Part shown: positions 21,298 to 31,525 of the stretch, piece by piece
Numbering within the stretch: position 1 is the first letter of the stretch
Layout: the number at the start of each line of letters is the position of its first letter
Assembly: GCA_033297205.1 (NCBI GenBank)
Contig: MU859213.1
Location: 1 to 64,000 of the forward strand
Reading direction: 5' to 3'
DNA from: Pseudoneurospora amorphoporcata
Lineage: Eukaryota > Ascomycota > Sordariomycetes > Sordariales > Sordariaceae
DNA: 64,000 nt
The notes under the pieces: model-generated
Seen by the model: the letters and a program-made list of their open reading frames with translations, nothing else
What the model was told of the DNA's origin: nothing
The model's database searches: none
Position numbers and translations under genes: made by a program

Positions 21298-22457
21298 ATG
21301 GCTCTTGTTGTATGTTCATACACGCTGTGGTTGACACGATAACGCTGACATGATAACAAACACAGGCGGTTGGCCAGTTGACGTCAACGGCCAGCATGGC
21401 CAACAACCTTGCCCAATGTCAGATTCTTGTCAAGAAAGCCGTCAAGGCCGGTGCAAAAGTCAGTCATATTTTTTCTCGAAGATGTTGGATGCCGACTCGA
21501 CTGTCCGGCACCATCTGTCCAGACCCTGACCACACCGGCATCGCTAGGCCCTCTTCCTCCCCGAAGCAACAGATTACATCTCGTCATCAGCCGAAGAAAG
21601 CCTAAGCCTATGCAAGTCCGTTCACGAAAGTGAGTTTGTCCTAGGTCTCCAGGAGGAAGCCCGGCGCGAAAAGCTGCCGATCCACGTCGGCGTCCACGAA
21701 CCCAGCAACACCTCGCGGCGTGTCAAGAACACCGTCATCTGGATCAACGAGCAGGGCGAGATTGCGCACCGGTACCAGAAGATCCATCTCTTTGACGTCG
21801 ACATCCAGGGCGGTCCAGTCCTCAAGGAGAGCCAGGCCGTAGAGCCCGGCATGAAGATTGAACCGCCATTCGAGACCTCCTTCGGCAAGGTGGCGTCGAC
21901 TATCTGCTTTGATGTCAGTTCTCTGTCCTCCGTTCTTCCATCTCTCACTTCTCAAGTCTCATCTTCACTCTGCAAGTTCACGAGCGTGTGGCTGACTGGA
22001 CCTGCTCACCTCCCTACAGCTCCGTTTCCCGGAGATTGGCATCTCCCTCCGGCGGCAGGGAGCCGACATCATCACTTACCCTTCAGCATTCACCGTCCCC
22101 ACCGGCCAAGCACACTGGGAGGTCCTGTTGAGGGCGAGAGCGATTGAGACGCAGTCGTATGTCATTGCTGCGGCCCAGGTTGGTAGACATAACGACAAGC
22201 GGGTCAGCTATGGCCATAGCTTGATCGTTGATCCTTGGGGGAGAATTGTGGCTAGTGTGGGGGATAAGAGCGATGAGCCTGAGATTGCAACGGCTAGTAT
22301 TGATTTGGAACTGGTGAGCAAGGTTAGGGCTGAGGTACCGCTGAGGAAGAGGACGTACGTGTGCTGCCACTTTTCGTTACTGATGTTCATCAACAAAGAG
22401 GAATACCTGACAGAATGCTGACTCTTGGTACGTAGGGATGTCTACCCGGAATTGTAG
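21298..22457 (+). CDS. Nit1-type amidase (deaminated glutathione amidase), nitrilase superfamily
   Basis: Five exons are 21298-21309, 21366-21458, 21548-21913, 22020-22354 and 22436-22457, giving 275 residues. All junctions keep phase. The first exon is only four codons (MALV), and the last adds DVYPEL. The Glu-Lys-Cys triad is present: Glu in ALFLPEATDYI, Lys in RYQKIHLFDVD, Cys in ASTICFDLRFPEIG. The block HWEVLLRARAIETQSYVIAA followed by GRHNDKRVSYGHS is the Nit1/yeast Nit2 signature. These enzymes hydrolyse the side-product deaminated glutathione (a metabolite-repair reaction). Nit2/omega-amidase is the main alternative and less likely from the RxSYGHSL and TYPSAF context. Length is normal for the family. 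Confidence 0.9.
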
Positions 22458-23642
22458 CCCAAGGGCTAGCTGGGGATAGCTGGGGATAGCGTGGGTTTGA
22501 CCCTGGTGTTGAGGGCCCCCGTTGTTGTGTCACACTCTGGTCACTCCTAGCTCAGATTACGAAGGGTGATACCAGGAACTGGTCAATGTCGGAATCTCTT
22601 TGCGTCAATCACCACCTACAACACAGTGGAAGCTCTCCCAATGACAGGTCAATAGATTGGGGTCAGTAACAGAAGGTCCCCATTCTCGAAAATGGTGAGG
22701 TTCACCAATATCAGCCCCAGCAATATCCCCGGCTGTTGCAATCCGGCAACCGACACACTGCTCCGGACGGTACTGAGGTTCCACAACAGGTTTTTATCTC
22801 AACTTTTTCTTAAACATCGCACCCGCCTTCATATTATACATACTGCCCTCTCCCAACATGTTCAATCCCGTCTCGCACTGCATCACACTGACATGTCACC
22901 GCGTGCGAGGGCAATCAGAAAAAAGTGGGACGCGCGGATGCATATGTCGACGAACAATACTAAGCTCTCGGGAACAAACAATGCTAAGACGCCCCTGGCC
23001 TCATCCCCAAGCTTTCGGTTGATATTATCCCAGTTCCCCCCGCGATGCAATTTTCACGACAATAAGACAGTGCCTCCCGTTTCTTTATATTATCAACTCC
23101 TCACATCCAGCGCCAACGACCCGTGCTATTATCCCCACTCAGTGCGCTCACTTCCCACAACAATATGATGTACCGCATATTTCCTTTAATCGACTGTCAT
23201 GATAGAGATGGGCCATCGTCTTACTCCTTCTCTTGTAAAAAGGTACCGCGACTACAACTTCAACTTCAACCACAACTCGCAAAAAGGGGAATTGGCTTCT
23301 CCTCCAAGCAAGACCAAACCCGGTCCAATATCCAATCAAGGAGAAAGCTCGTCTTACTGACAACCAACATTGAAACTAATCATCGGCCTCTTCAACAACT
23401 GTGAAGGATCGTCACTCATTTAACAACATCGTCGGCACTCACCTGGACACGTCTTCTTCTCTCCGCCTTCCAGTCTTGGTCAAGTTTACTATTCCGAGCT
23501 CGCTCGACTTGATAAGGTATGCTCACCAACAAAGCATGACCATCCAAGTCTCAAACTAACCCTTTCCCCAGTTCTGAATCCCTTCACACCATCAAAACAA
23601 CACCTCAACCGCTAGTCGCCCCCGTGGGCACCCATCAACACC
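22458..23642. other. Intergenic stretch and pre-2 promoter
   Basis: No gene is recognised. The last 200 bases before pre-2 are pyrimidine-rich with CACC repeats, and an intron-like GTATGC...CCCCAG segment at about 23518-23572 could lie in a spliced 5' UTR. Confidence 0.5.
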
Positions 23643-25280
23643 ATGGCTTCATCCCTCCCCGCCGACCTCTACAGCGGCATAAGCCAAACCCTCAACTCCA
23701 CCCACGCCACCCTCACCCTCCCCATCCCCGCCCCGGACCGCCACCACCTCGAGAACCAAATGCTCTTTTTCTTCGACAACTACGGCCAACTCCTCAACAT
23801 AACCACCACCAACATCGACATGCTCAACGGCATGATGATTTCCACCGCCATCAACTACGCCACCCAGATCGGCGCCACCTTCATCATGCTCGCCATCATG
23901 CTGCTCATGACTCCCCGTCGGCGATTTAAACGTTTGCCTACCATCATCAGTCTTTTGGCACTCTTACTCAACCTCATCCGTGTCGTCATGCTCTCCCTAT
24001 TCTACCCATCCCACTGGACTGATTTCTACGTCCTCTACTCGGGCGACTGGGAGTTCGTTCAGCACAGCGACATGATCATCAGCGTAGCCGCAACGGTGCT
24101 CAGCATCCCCGTCACAGCCCTGCTGCTCTCAGCACTAATGGTGCAAGCCTGGAGCATGATGCAGCTATGGACGCCCCTCTGGCGGGCCTTGGTCGTTTTC
24201 GTGTCTGGTCTGCTATCCGTCGCCACTGTCATCCTTTCCTTCGTCAACTGCATCTTCCAAGCCAAAAACATCATCCACGCGGACCCCTTTCCCCCTCGGT
24301 GGGTGCGGAAGCTATACCTCGGTTTGACTACGGGATCCATCTGCTGGTTTACTTTCTTGTTCATGATCCGCTTGGTAATGCACATGTGGACCCACAGGAG
24401 TGTCTTGCCGTCGATGAAGGGGTTGAAAGCAATGGATGTGTTGATTATTACCAACTCCATCTTGATGCTCATCCCCGTTTTGTTTGCTGGTCTCGAATTC
24501 CTTGATTCAGCCAGTGGGTTCGAGTCCGGCTCACTTACCCAGACCAGCGTGGTTATTGTGCTCCCGCTCGGCACCCTCGTCGCCCAACGGATTGCTACCA
24601 GGGGACTGTTGCCTGACTCGGCGGCTTCGGGACCGAATAGCATGCCGCTTAGCGATTTGAATCTTACCGACGGTTCCAGTCACAATCACAAGGACAAAGG
24701 AGCCGGAGACGGTGTGATGCCGCCGACCAACAACACTGCTACCAGTCTTTCTTCCATAGCCATAGCCAAAAGCGGCGGCGGCGTCAGCTGCCTCCCCAAG
24801 ACGAAGCGCATGACAGCTAGCTCGGCCTCGTCCAGCCAACGCCCTTTGCTAACGACTACATGTACCCGCTCAACCATTTCTTCTTCTACTGGTAACGATT
24901 CCTTTTCGGGTGCTGGTTCGGGGTTTCCTAGTCTTGGCTTACCTCTGCATAACAAGGCTACGCAGCAGTACGGCCAGTATTCTATGGGCATGAGCATCAT
25001 CAACATGCCCAACTTTCCGCCTGTTCCGTACCCTGGATATAACCCTCGTAACACAGGTGTTACTTCCCATATCGCCAGCGACCACGGACATCAAGGCATG
25101 ATGAACATGAACATGAACAGACATCCGAGCGTGGACCACTTCGACCGCGAACTTGCCCGCATCGATGACGAGGCCGATGATGATGAGTATCCCTTTGGGT
25201 CCATGGCCTCGGAGAAGGCGGCGGCCATGGGCATTGATGGTGATGATGATGATGATGTGGAGAAGCAGGGTCAGAGGTGA
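23643..25280 (+). CDS. pre-2: Alpha-factor-type pheromone receptor (Ste2 family, class D GPCR)
   Basis: A single exon of 545 residues has CACCATGG start context. Seven hydrophobic segments lie near residues 71-90, 98-120, 143-167, 181-204, 224-246, 264-285 and 298-317. The N-terminus has N-glycosylation sites, as in Ste2. Diagnostic parts are the third cytoplasmic loop HRSVLPSMKGLKAMDVL, the TM6 proline (MLIPVLFAGLE) and TM7 (TSVVIVLPLGTLVAQ). The approximately 220-residue tail is Ser/Thr/Met-rich and ends in an Asp run encoded by GAT repeats. In Neurospora this receptor sits on trichogynes and senses the alpha-type peptide (CCG-4) from the partner mating type, coupling to the GNA-1 G protein. 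Name given by family resemblance. Confidence 0.92.
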   Translation: MASSLPADLYSGISQTLNSTHATLTLPIPAPDRHHLENQMLFFFDNYGQLLNITTTNIDMLNGMMISTAINYATQIGATFIMLAIMLLMTPRRRFKRLPTIISLLALLLNLIRVVMLSLFYPSHWTDFYVLYSGDWEFVQHSDMIISVAATVLSIPVTALLLSALMVQAWSMMQLWTPLWRALVVFVSGLLSVATVILSFVNCIFQAKNIIHADPFPPRWVRKLYLGLTTGSICWFTFLFMIRLVMHMWTHRSVLPSMKGLKAMDVLIITNSILMLIPVLFAGLEFLDSASGFESGSLTQTSVVIVLPLGTLVAQRIATRGLLPDSAASGPNSMPLSDLNLTDGSSHNHKDKGAGDGVMPPTNNTATSLSSIAIAKSGGGVSCLPKTKRMTASSASSSQRPLLTTTCTRSTISSSTGNDSFSGAGSGFPSLGLPLHNKATQQYGQYSMGMSIINMPNFPPVPYPGYNPRNTGVTSHIASDHGHQGMMNMNMNRHPSVDHFDRELARIDDEADDDEYPFGSMASEKAAAMGIDGDDDDDVEKQGQR

Positions 25281-26465
25281 CATGGAAGGACGATGCCTCC
25301 GCTGCCGCCGCCGCCGCCGCCGCCGCCGCATGCTTTAGGGGGAGTCAGAGTTGAGAGGACGATTGAGACTAGGAGTGAGGAGAGGGTACCGTCGCCGAGT
25401 CCGTTGTCGGGGGTCGTCACACAGCAGCCGAGATCTTTTGAGTAGGGCTGGGATCCGGCGGTGCTCTTGTCGATGGTGATTGGTGGTGGTGGGTCTGGTG
25501 AGGGGGTGGGTCTGGTGTTGGGTCTGGTGGGGAAGATACAGACCCTTAGGGGGAAGGGGGAAGAGGAAGAGAAAAAGGAGAGGGAGGAGAAGGGTGAGAT
25601 GGAGATGGAGGTGGTGATCAAGTTCTGAGGTCGAGATCAAGAATGAGCAAGAGCATGAGAAAGAGAAAGGAGAGAGATGATGAACAGTGGAGGTGATACC
25701 CTAATTTGGTGTTTTTTTTTTTTTTTTTTTTTTTTTCCCTCTGATGATGGCGGCTCGGTGTCTTCTTTTCCCTTTGTACCATACCTTATGCATCGTTAGA
25801 CAAGAGGGTTCGTCGTCGGTGATGAGGCGTGCTTGGAGTGTACATATATCGTTCGTTCTTGGGCGGTGGCCGGTATATAGGGGAATCTTTCTTTTTATTC
25901 TGGAAAAAGACGGGGAAATAATAGGAAGGAGGGGCGGCAGGAGTGAGTAATGGCCTGGCTCTGATGAAAATGGTTTGGTTGAACAAGGTTGGCGGGAAGA
26001 TGTTGAGGGCTGTATGAGGTGGAAAGTTGGGCTGCACATAGCTCCCGTCCTGTAGCTAGGGGCCGAAATTGTTAGCGTGCATAACATGTCATTAGTCGAA
26101 CGCTCCATTCAGCTGCCTCTGCACTGCGGCGCATCAATGTCAGAGGTGCCGTGCCGAGGGACAGGAACGAACAGCGATTACCATATGGATCTGAATTGAA
26201 TCCTCGTCTAGCAAGGCGGAATAGTATTGCAGCAAAAATAAGGGAAGTATGAAAGAACCCCCCCTCCTCGAAACAAAACGATTCACCAAGGGCAGAACAA
26301 TGAGAAGTCCGGGATAGCGTCGTCCATTCTTTATACCTACCCCGCGAAGCCCGAAACATGAAACCTCCAAGCAAATGCCCCTTCCCCTTTAATCCAGTCA
26401 TGTCTCTAGAAATATTTGACATCCCGCCTGAATCAATGACAACCCGGAAAGACGACCAGACAGGC
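25281..26465. other. Intergenic stretch with simple repeats
   Basis: No gene is found. It contains a (GCC)n run at about 25302-25328, purine-rich GGA repeats at about 25555-25670 and a T run at about 25713-25737. It is the 3' flank of pre-2 and of the minus-strand secreted-protein relic. Confidence 0.65.
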
Positions 26466-27119
26466 TCAGACGTAATTACAGAGAAAGCTGCGGATCTTCT
26501 TGTCCATATTACCCTCGCACTTGGTGCTGGGGTTGGTCGGAGAAACGGTGGTCAAATCATTGATGGGGGAATTGGCGTCGAATTTTCCGCAGCCGTTGGA
26601 GGTGGTATCCTGGCACCCTTGGGCCCTGTTTGTTTCAATTAGCAATGTCAGTTATTGAAATTCTCGCATATCCTGTCCTGTCCTGTGCCTACCTACCTTG
26701 GTAGGTAGGAACGAAGGGACAGAACAGGTAGGCACCTAGGGAGGTAGGATACGTACTTGAAGTAGGTGCACCAGGAACCCGCAAGAGGTGCAATAGAAGA
26801 GACGTTGTCGAAGAGTTGGCTGTCGAGGGCGACTATATAGTACGTGAGAAGGTTCCAGTCATGTTAGGCACTCTCCTGCTACCGTAGATCAAGCGACGGG
26901 TTGGGGATTCTAAGATGGATCAGACGTACTGCATTGGCCGGGCATCATGCCACTTGCGTTGGAAATTGTTTCGCAGCCTGCAGACAAGTTGGTGCTCACG
27001 CAAAGCTTGGAACCGAGTTGAGCGCGGGCAGCGAGGTCGCTGGCACCCTTGCTCGTCGAGGGAAGGGCGGCGGCGAGCTGGAAACCAGCGAGAACAGTGA
27101 GGACAGAGATGACCTACAT
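26466..27119 (-). pseudogene. Small secreted cysteine-rich protein gene with TAG as second codon
   Basis: Three exons join in phase: 27119-26930, 26832-26757 and 26625-26466 (141 codons, ending TGA). Introns start GTACGT in both cases and end TAG and CAG. The encoded chain has a signal-peptide-like start (VISVLTVLAGFQLAAALPS), then GSKLCVSTNLSAGCETISN, GSWCTYF, GCQDTTSNGCGKF and CEGNMDKKIRSFLCNYV, with eight cysteines in all. This is the layout of a fungal small secreted protein. Codon 2, at 27116-27114, is TAG, and no later in-frame ATG precedes the signal peptide. All other splice sites and the frame are intact, so the lesion looks recent or is corrected in the mRNA. I know of no named family. 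An upstream exon spliced at the TAG itself is possible but lacks a pyrimidine tract. Confidence 0.65.
26688..26709. repeat. Perfect 22-bp palindrome CCTACCTACC-TT-GGTAGGTAGG
   Basis: Ten-base arms with a 2-nt centre lie inside the second intron of the secreted-protein relic. TACCTACC/GGTAGGTA strings recur in other non-coding parts of the window (about 30363, 45163, 57755, 58340). Confidence 0.85.
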
Positions 27120-28481
27120 GGTGACTGTGTGACAAGGGCTGTGAGGGCAATGTCCGTGTGACAGACTGATTGTGGTTGAGGTAGGATGAGTTGTGATTTT
27201 GTTATGTGTGATGGAAGGTGTTTTCTTGTTTCTGGAGTGATGATTGCTTTGCTGGAGAGAGTGAAGAAAGACGATTCAAATCGAGACCTTCTTCCACTTC
27301 TTATAGACCATTCCGACAACTTGTATCTTTTGCTCAACCGCCGACTTCCTTTATGTTGGCTTTTTGTGTCAAACAAGATTGCACGAGTGGCGTGTTGGTT
27401 TCCTGTCTGCGGGAGATATCAGGAGACAAGAGGATTAGAACAAACGGTCGCTTTCATGTTGGTTTACTGTACAAAGACAGTCGGGCGTTGGACCGTTGGG
27501 GTTTTGGAGCGGTTAATCTGTCGCCACTATACTCAGATGAAGGAAGTTGAAGGATTGAGGGTGAGGTCAAGATGCTTGAAAGTCATGAGAGTTCTAGACG
27601 GCATAACAGGCCGCACCGCGGAAGAATTCCAGGAGTCGCACAAACTGGCAAACATCACCGCGGAATCGACTCCGGCGAATAATGCAGGGTGTTGAGAGGC
27701 TTCAACCTTGCACCCGGAGCAGCGACGGTACAAATAAATCCTTCCTATTTCCCCACGAACGGTTGTTGATGTTTCACGGCTTTCCCCGCGATCTGTGCCT
27801 TCGGTTTGCCTGCCGTGCTTATTGCCGCCATGTTGGCCGCGCCCGGTTGGTGACGCGTTGCATATATGTAAGAGCGTGAAGACGGGTGCTATCCAAACTC
27901 CTTTGGTCTCTGCGGAATGCTGAAACATCATGCATCCAACGGGATTGGTGAGCCGTAACAGGATGAAAATGGAACTCTCCCACATGAGAGCGCGGGAAGG
28001 ATTCCACGTGGGAGCCTGGGCAATGGTTTGTGAAACGTGAGTCCTCGCAAAATTCCAAATAGCAGTGCGGAAAAGAGTTGAGAGCAGAATGGAGCGGAAC
28101 AAGTGGATAACGAGGGGGAGAGATTGGAAGTCAAACCAAACTGGAAACCCGCACTCCCGGAGCTTAACCATCAAACCATTCTCGAACTTTGACAAAGATC
28201 TCCAGACTCAAGATTGGGAGCATTCGATCCATCACCCGCAAAAATAGGATCTACGCCAAGGAAATAAATCGAACTCCGATTTGCTCATAGTAGGTACTTA
28301 TCAGGGCTAGAAACGTCAAGTCCTGTCCTTGCGCTTGCACTTGGCACTTGAGAGGCGCTTTCTGTTGAATGGAGCAAGACAAAGATGGGCAGAATGCTTG
28401 ATTGATTGAAGAGAAAGGATGAAAGGAGTGATCGTAAGGATCACGAGTTTATATACATGCGTGGCCAATGTGAGGAACGAT
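27120..28481. other. Intergenic stretch left of the MITE
   Basis: No gene is recognised. It contains the 5' flank of the secreted-protein relic. A 20-bp string at 27145-27164 is shared with 4848-4867. Confidence 0.5.
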
Positions 28482-28491
28482 CCTAATAAAG

Positions 28492-28912
28492 AGCTTGACT
28501 TCCCGCACCGTCCCTTTTGACTTGATGTACCCTTTTTGACTTAATGTACCGCCATGACAGCTGATATAATTTTCAATTGTTTTTATATAAAAATTTCAGT
28601 ATTTTCAATATTTCGAGTATAGCGGTACGCTAGTCAACTATAGTATACTAAATCGATCGCTATCGCGGTCGCTATTACAGTCGCTATCGTAGTCGCTCTT
28701 GCGGTCGCTATCACTGGCGATAGCGGTATAGAAGTTAGAGGTAAGTTGTGTTGTGCTGAAATGTTGTATGCGAAATTACGGATTGATTTTATTATACAAA
28801 ACGGGGTGGTTTACATGTTAGCTGTCATTCAGCTGTTGGGTGGAGTAAGTGCGGTACATTAAGTTAAAAAAGGGTACGCGAGGATATTAGGGGCGGTGCG
28901 GGAAGTTAAGCT
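28492..28912. mobile_element. MITE-like element with long terminal inverted repeats and direct-repeat flanks
   Basis: The left end (AGCTTGACTTCCCGCACCG onward, about 62 bp to 28552) is matched in reverse complement by the right end (about 28851-28912, AGCTTAACTTCCCGCACCG). Identity is roughly 80 percent by eye. The element is flanked by CCTAATAAAG (28482-28491) and CCTAATAAAC (28913-28922), a 9-of-10 direct repeat that fits a target-site duplication. The interior has no gene. It holds a 12-mer array around TCGCTATCG at about 28653-28728 ending in a short palindrome. Length, TIRs and lack of coding capacity define a MITE. An 8-bp or slightly longer duplication would suggest hAT-like origin. 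Confidence 0.75.
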
Positions 28913-28922
28913 CCTAATAAAC

Positions 28923-30395
28923 TTAAAATGCGAATAGCTTGAACACTTCCGGCCTATATCTGTAGCGCTTCCAAGTTCCAACAGCGCACCTATCCTTATT
29001 GTAGTCGGACATTGTCTTATTCCACTTCGGAATCTACACGTCATGTGTCATAACCATCGCATTAACCGAGCGGCACATGCAACCATACAAAGCAGAAACA
29101 ATATCAGTACCGATGCTGTTGACGACGGGACAGGACCGATGAACCAACTTCATGATAAACCAAACTCATCCTTCTTGTCCTCCTGGTTTAGGCTCGGCGC
29201 CCCACAATGAGGCCGATGAAGATCTTCAGCGGCTCGGCGGCTCGGATCGTCAGCAAGGATCAATCTGAGCAACCAGTTTGAAACAGGTGCCGGGCTTGAA
29301 AAATGACAGGCAACGGTTTTTTACATTCATTCTGTGGAGACGGCATGAGACTGTCAAGTGTCAACAGAGAGGCGGTGTTTCGTGCCTTCCATGAAGGGAA
29401 TCCGAGACTAAGGTAGTTCCATGACAAGAGGAAAAGGGAAGGGACGACAAAAGCCTGTCAAACGTGAGGCAAGAAGCTGTGCTTTGTGCCGTGAGATGGG
29501 AACCTGAGGATTAGGTTGACACGTTGACACTCGACAAGAGGAAGAAGAGTGGTGATCTTCGATCAGGTGGTCAAAATAAAGCTTATATTTTTAGTAGCAC
29601 CACCCCCACGCACGGTCACATCCCCTACACCGCTATTCCCCCATTCTGAGAGCACGTAACGAGAGAGGCCGAGCTGCAGTTAAGCGTTGTTGACGTTCAA
29701 CATAGAATTCACGACTATTCTAAAGAGTAAAACAAAAGGAAAGAGTTCCACTTGTGCGCGCAGCTGGCGATGGGAGATATGCTCAGTCGGGCTCCCATGG
29801 ATCGCTAGCGTAAGTAGGCCCCCTCTTCCTTATCTAATCTACAACCAATCAGATCAATCGCATTCGAACAATCTTTCCCAATGCGGCAGGTTGGGCAGCC
29901 CTGCGCCGCAGCACATGCAGCGTCTGGCTACCTTAAGTCTCTCCATGTCATAACAACGACGCACTTCAAATTGTCAGCAGGTATAGGGAGAAAGGACTTG
30001 CACATTCATCGCATGTTATCGAGGAATATTAGGAAGGAATAATATATCTGAATGAATTTGAAAAGGTGGAAACCCTAAGTACCCGTGCCACGCCCCCACT
30101 CCCAGAAGTGGGTGCTCACTACCTACCAGTCCGGCCACTAGGGTTAATAGGTGCGAATGCTCGAAAAAGACCAAAATCGTAAAGACTGAGAGCGCATCAC
30201 ATTAGCCAATTGAAATAAAAAGACTGGCACGGGTAGCAAAAGTGGCATGTTTTCGATGTTGTAGGTAAGGTATCTGTTCTGGTGATGAATGTGGAGATGT
30301 GATGTTACCGAGGGAACTCAGGGAAGGGGGTGACCGAGCTGGAGTGTCACGATGTCTAGGACGGTAGGTAGGTAGGATAGGTATAATTCCATTTG
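28923..30395. other. Gene-poor stretch
   Basis: No gene, tRNA or rRNA is recognised. It ends in the promoter of the secreted-protein gene. Confidence 0.5.
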
Positions 30396-30402
30396 TATAA
30401 AA
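30396..30402 (+). promoter_or_regulatory. TATA box upstream of the secreted-protein gene
   Basis: TATAAAA is followed by CCCCATTCCTCATTCC, a plausible transcription start. The ATG lies about 420 bases further on. If this is the start site, the minisatellite at 30430-30707 is in the 5' UTR. Confidence 0.5.
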
Positions 30403-30429
30403 GCGTCCCCATTCCTCATTCCTCATCAT

Positions 30430-30707
30430 CACCAGCACCAGCATCACCAGNNNNNNNNNNNNNNNNNNNNNNNNNNNNNNNNNNNNNNNNNNNNNNNNNN
30501 NNNNNNNNNNNNNNNNNNNNNNNNNNNNNNNNNNNNNNNNNNNNNNNNAGCATCAGCATCACCAGCATCAGCATCACCAGCATCAGCATCACCAGCATCA
30601 GCATCACCAGCATCAGCATCACCAGCATCAGCATCACCAGCATCAGCATCACCAGCATCAGCATCACCAGCATCAGCATCACCAGCATCATCATCATCAT
30701 CATCACA
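30430..30707 (+). repeat. 15-bp minisatellite containing an assembly gap
   Basis: About nine clean copies of AGCATCAGCATCACC follow a run of 98 N (30451-30548), and the same motif begins before the gap. The array decays into CAT triplets. True length is unknown because the gap is inside it. Confidence 0.95.
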
Positions 30708-30820
30708 TCCCGTGCACCAACTCATCAACATATTACAAACTTCCACAAGCCCAGCCCCAGCCCTCAACAGTCAACACCACACACCACATCACATCCACCG
30801 TACCAGGCATCCAGTCAAAA

Positions 30821-31479
30821 ATGAAAACCACCACCTTCCTCGCCATCCTCCTCCCCTTCATCTCCTCCATCTCCCCAGCCCTATCCGCCACGATCCCCAG
30901 TGCTATCCCAGCTGCAGCTGCAGCTGCAACAACCACGCCGGGCGACGTCGCCCCCAACATGAACCCTACCTCTGCTACCCACCTTATCCACGACACCTCC
31001 GCCGGCGACGGCCTCTACCGCGTCACCATCGACTCGGACGGCAATCTCCAAACGGAATTTACTCCCTACGACCAACTCTTCAACTCCACGTCTACCGGTT
31101 CCGGCTCCGGCTCCGTTCCCGGTCGGGTCTTGATCGGCGGCGGTGGCGGTGGCCTTGGCTCTAGATCCGATTCAGATCTCGAGAATCTCGAGAAGCGCAG
31201 ATTAGACTGCGGCCCTGGCTCAACCAATGCTGGTGGTGATGCTGATGAAGCCAACAAGTGCCTTGTGGAAGCTTTTGCGCCGGGGAATGTTTATTTCAAT
31301 AAGAATGCTTGGTCCTATGTATGTTTTTCCATTCTTTTTTTCCATTTCTTTTCTCTTTCTTTTCTCTTTCTTTTGTTTTTCTTTTCTCTTTTCTCTTCTT
31401 TTCTCTTCTTTTCTCTTCTTTTCTCTTCTTTTCTCTTCTTTTCTCTTCTTTTCTCTTCTTTTCTCTTCTTTTCTCTTCT

Positions 31480-31525
<46 letters not shown>

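Noticed and set aside
26358..26642. Plus-strand frame of 94 codons
   Set aside because: It is antisense to exon 3 of the cysteine-rich relic, whose splice phases and cysteines fit far better.
28653..28728. Possible CRISPR-like array (TCGCTATCG repeats)
   Set aside because: The units are 12 bp, contiguous and degenerate, inside a MITE in a eukaryotic genome.
29760..29820. Possible tRNA-like stretch (GGGAGATATGCTCAGTCGGGCTCCC)
   Set aside because: It forms a short hairpin but no anticodon or T arm can be built.
30393..30824. Open frames through the CAT/AGC minisatellite on both strands
   Set aside because: They are repeat-encoded Ser-Ile-Thr or Asp-Ala-Gly runs crossing an N gap, without start context or domain.
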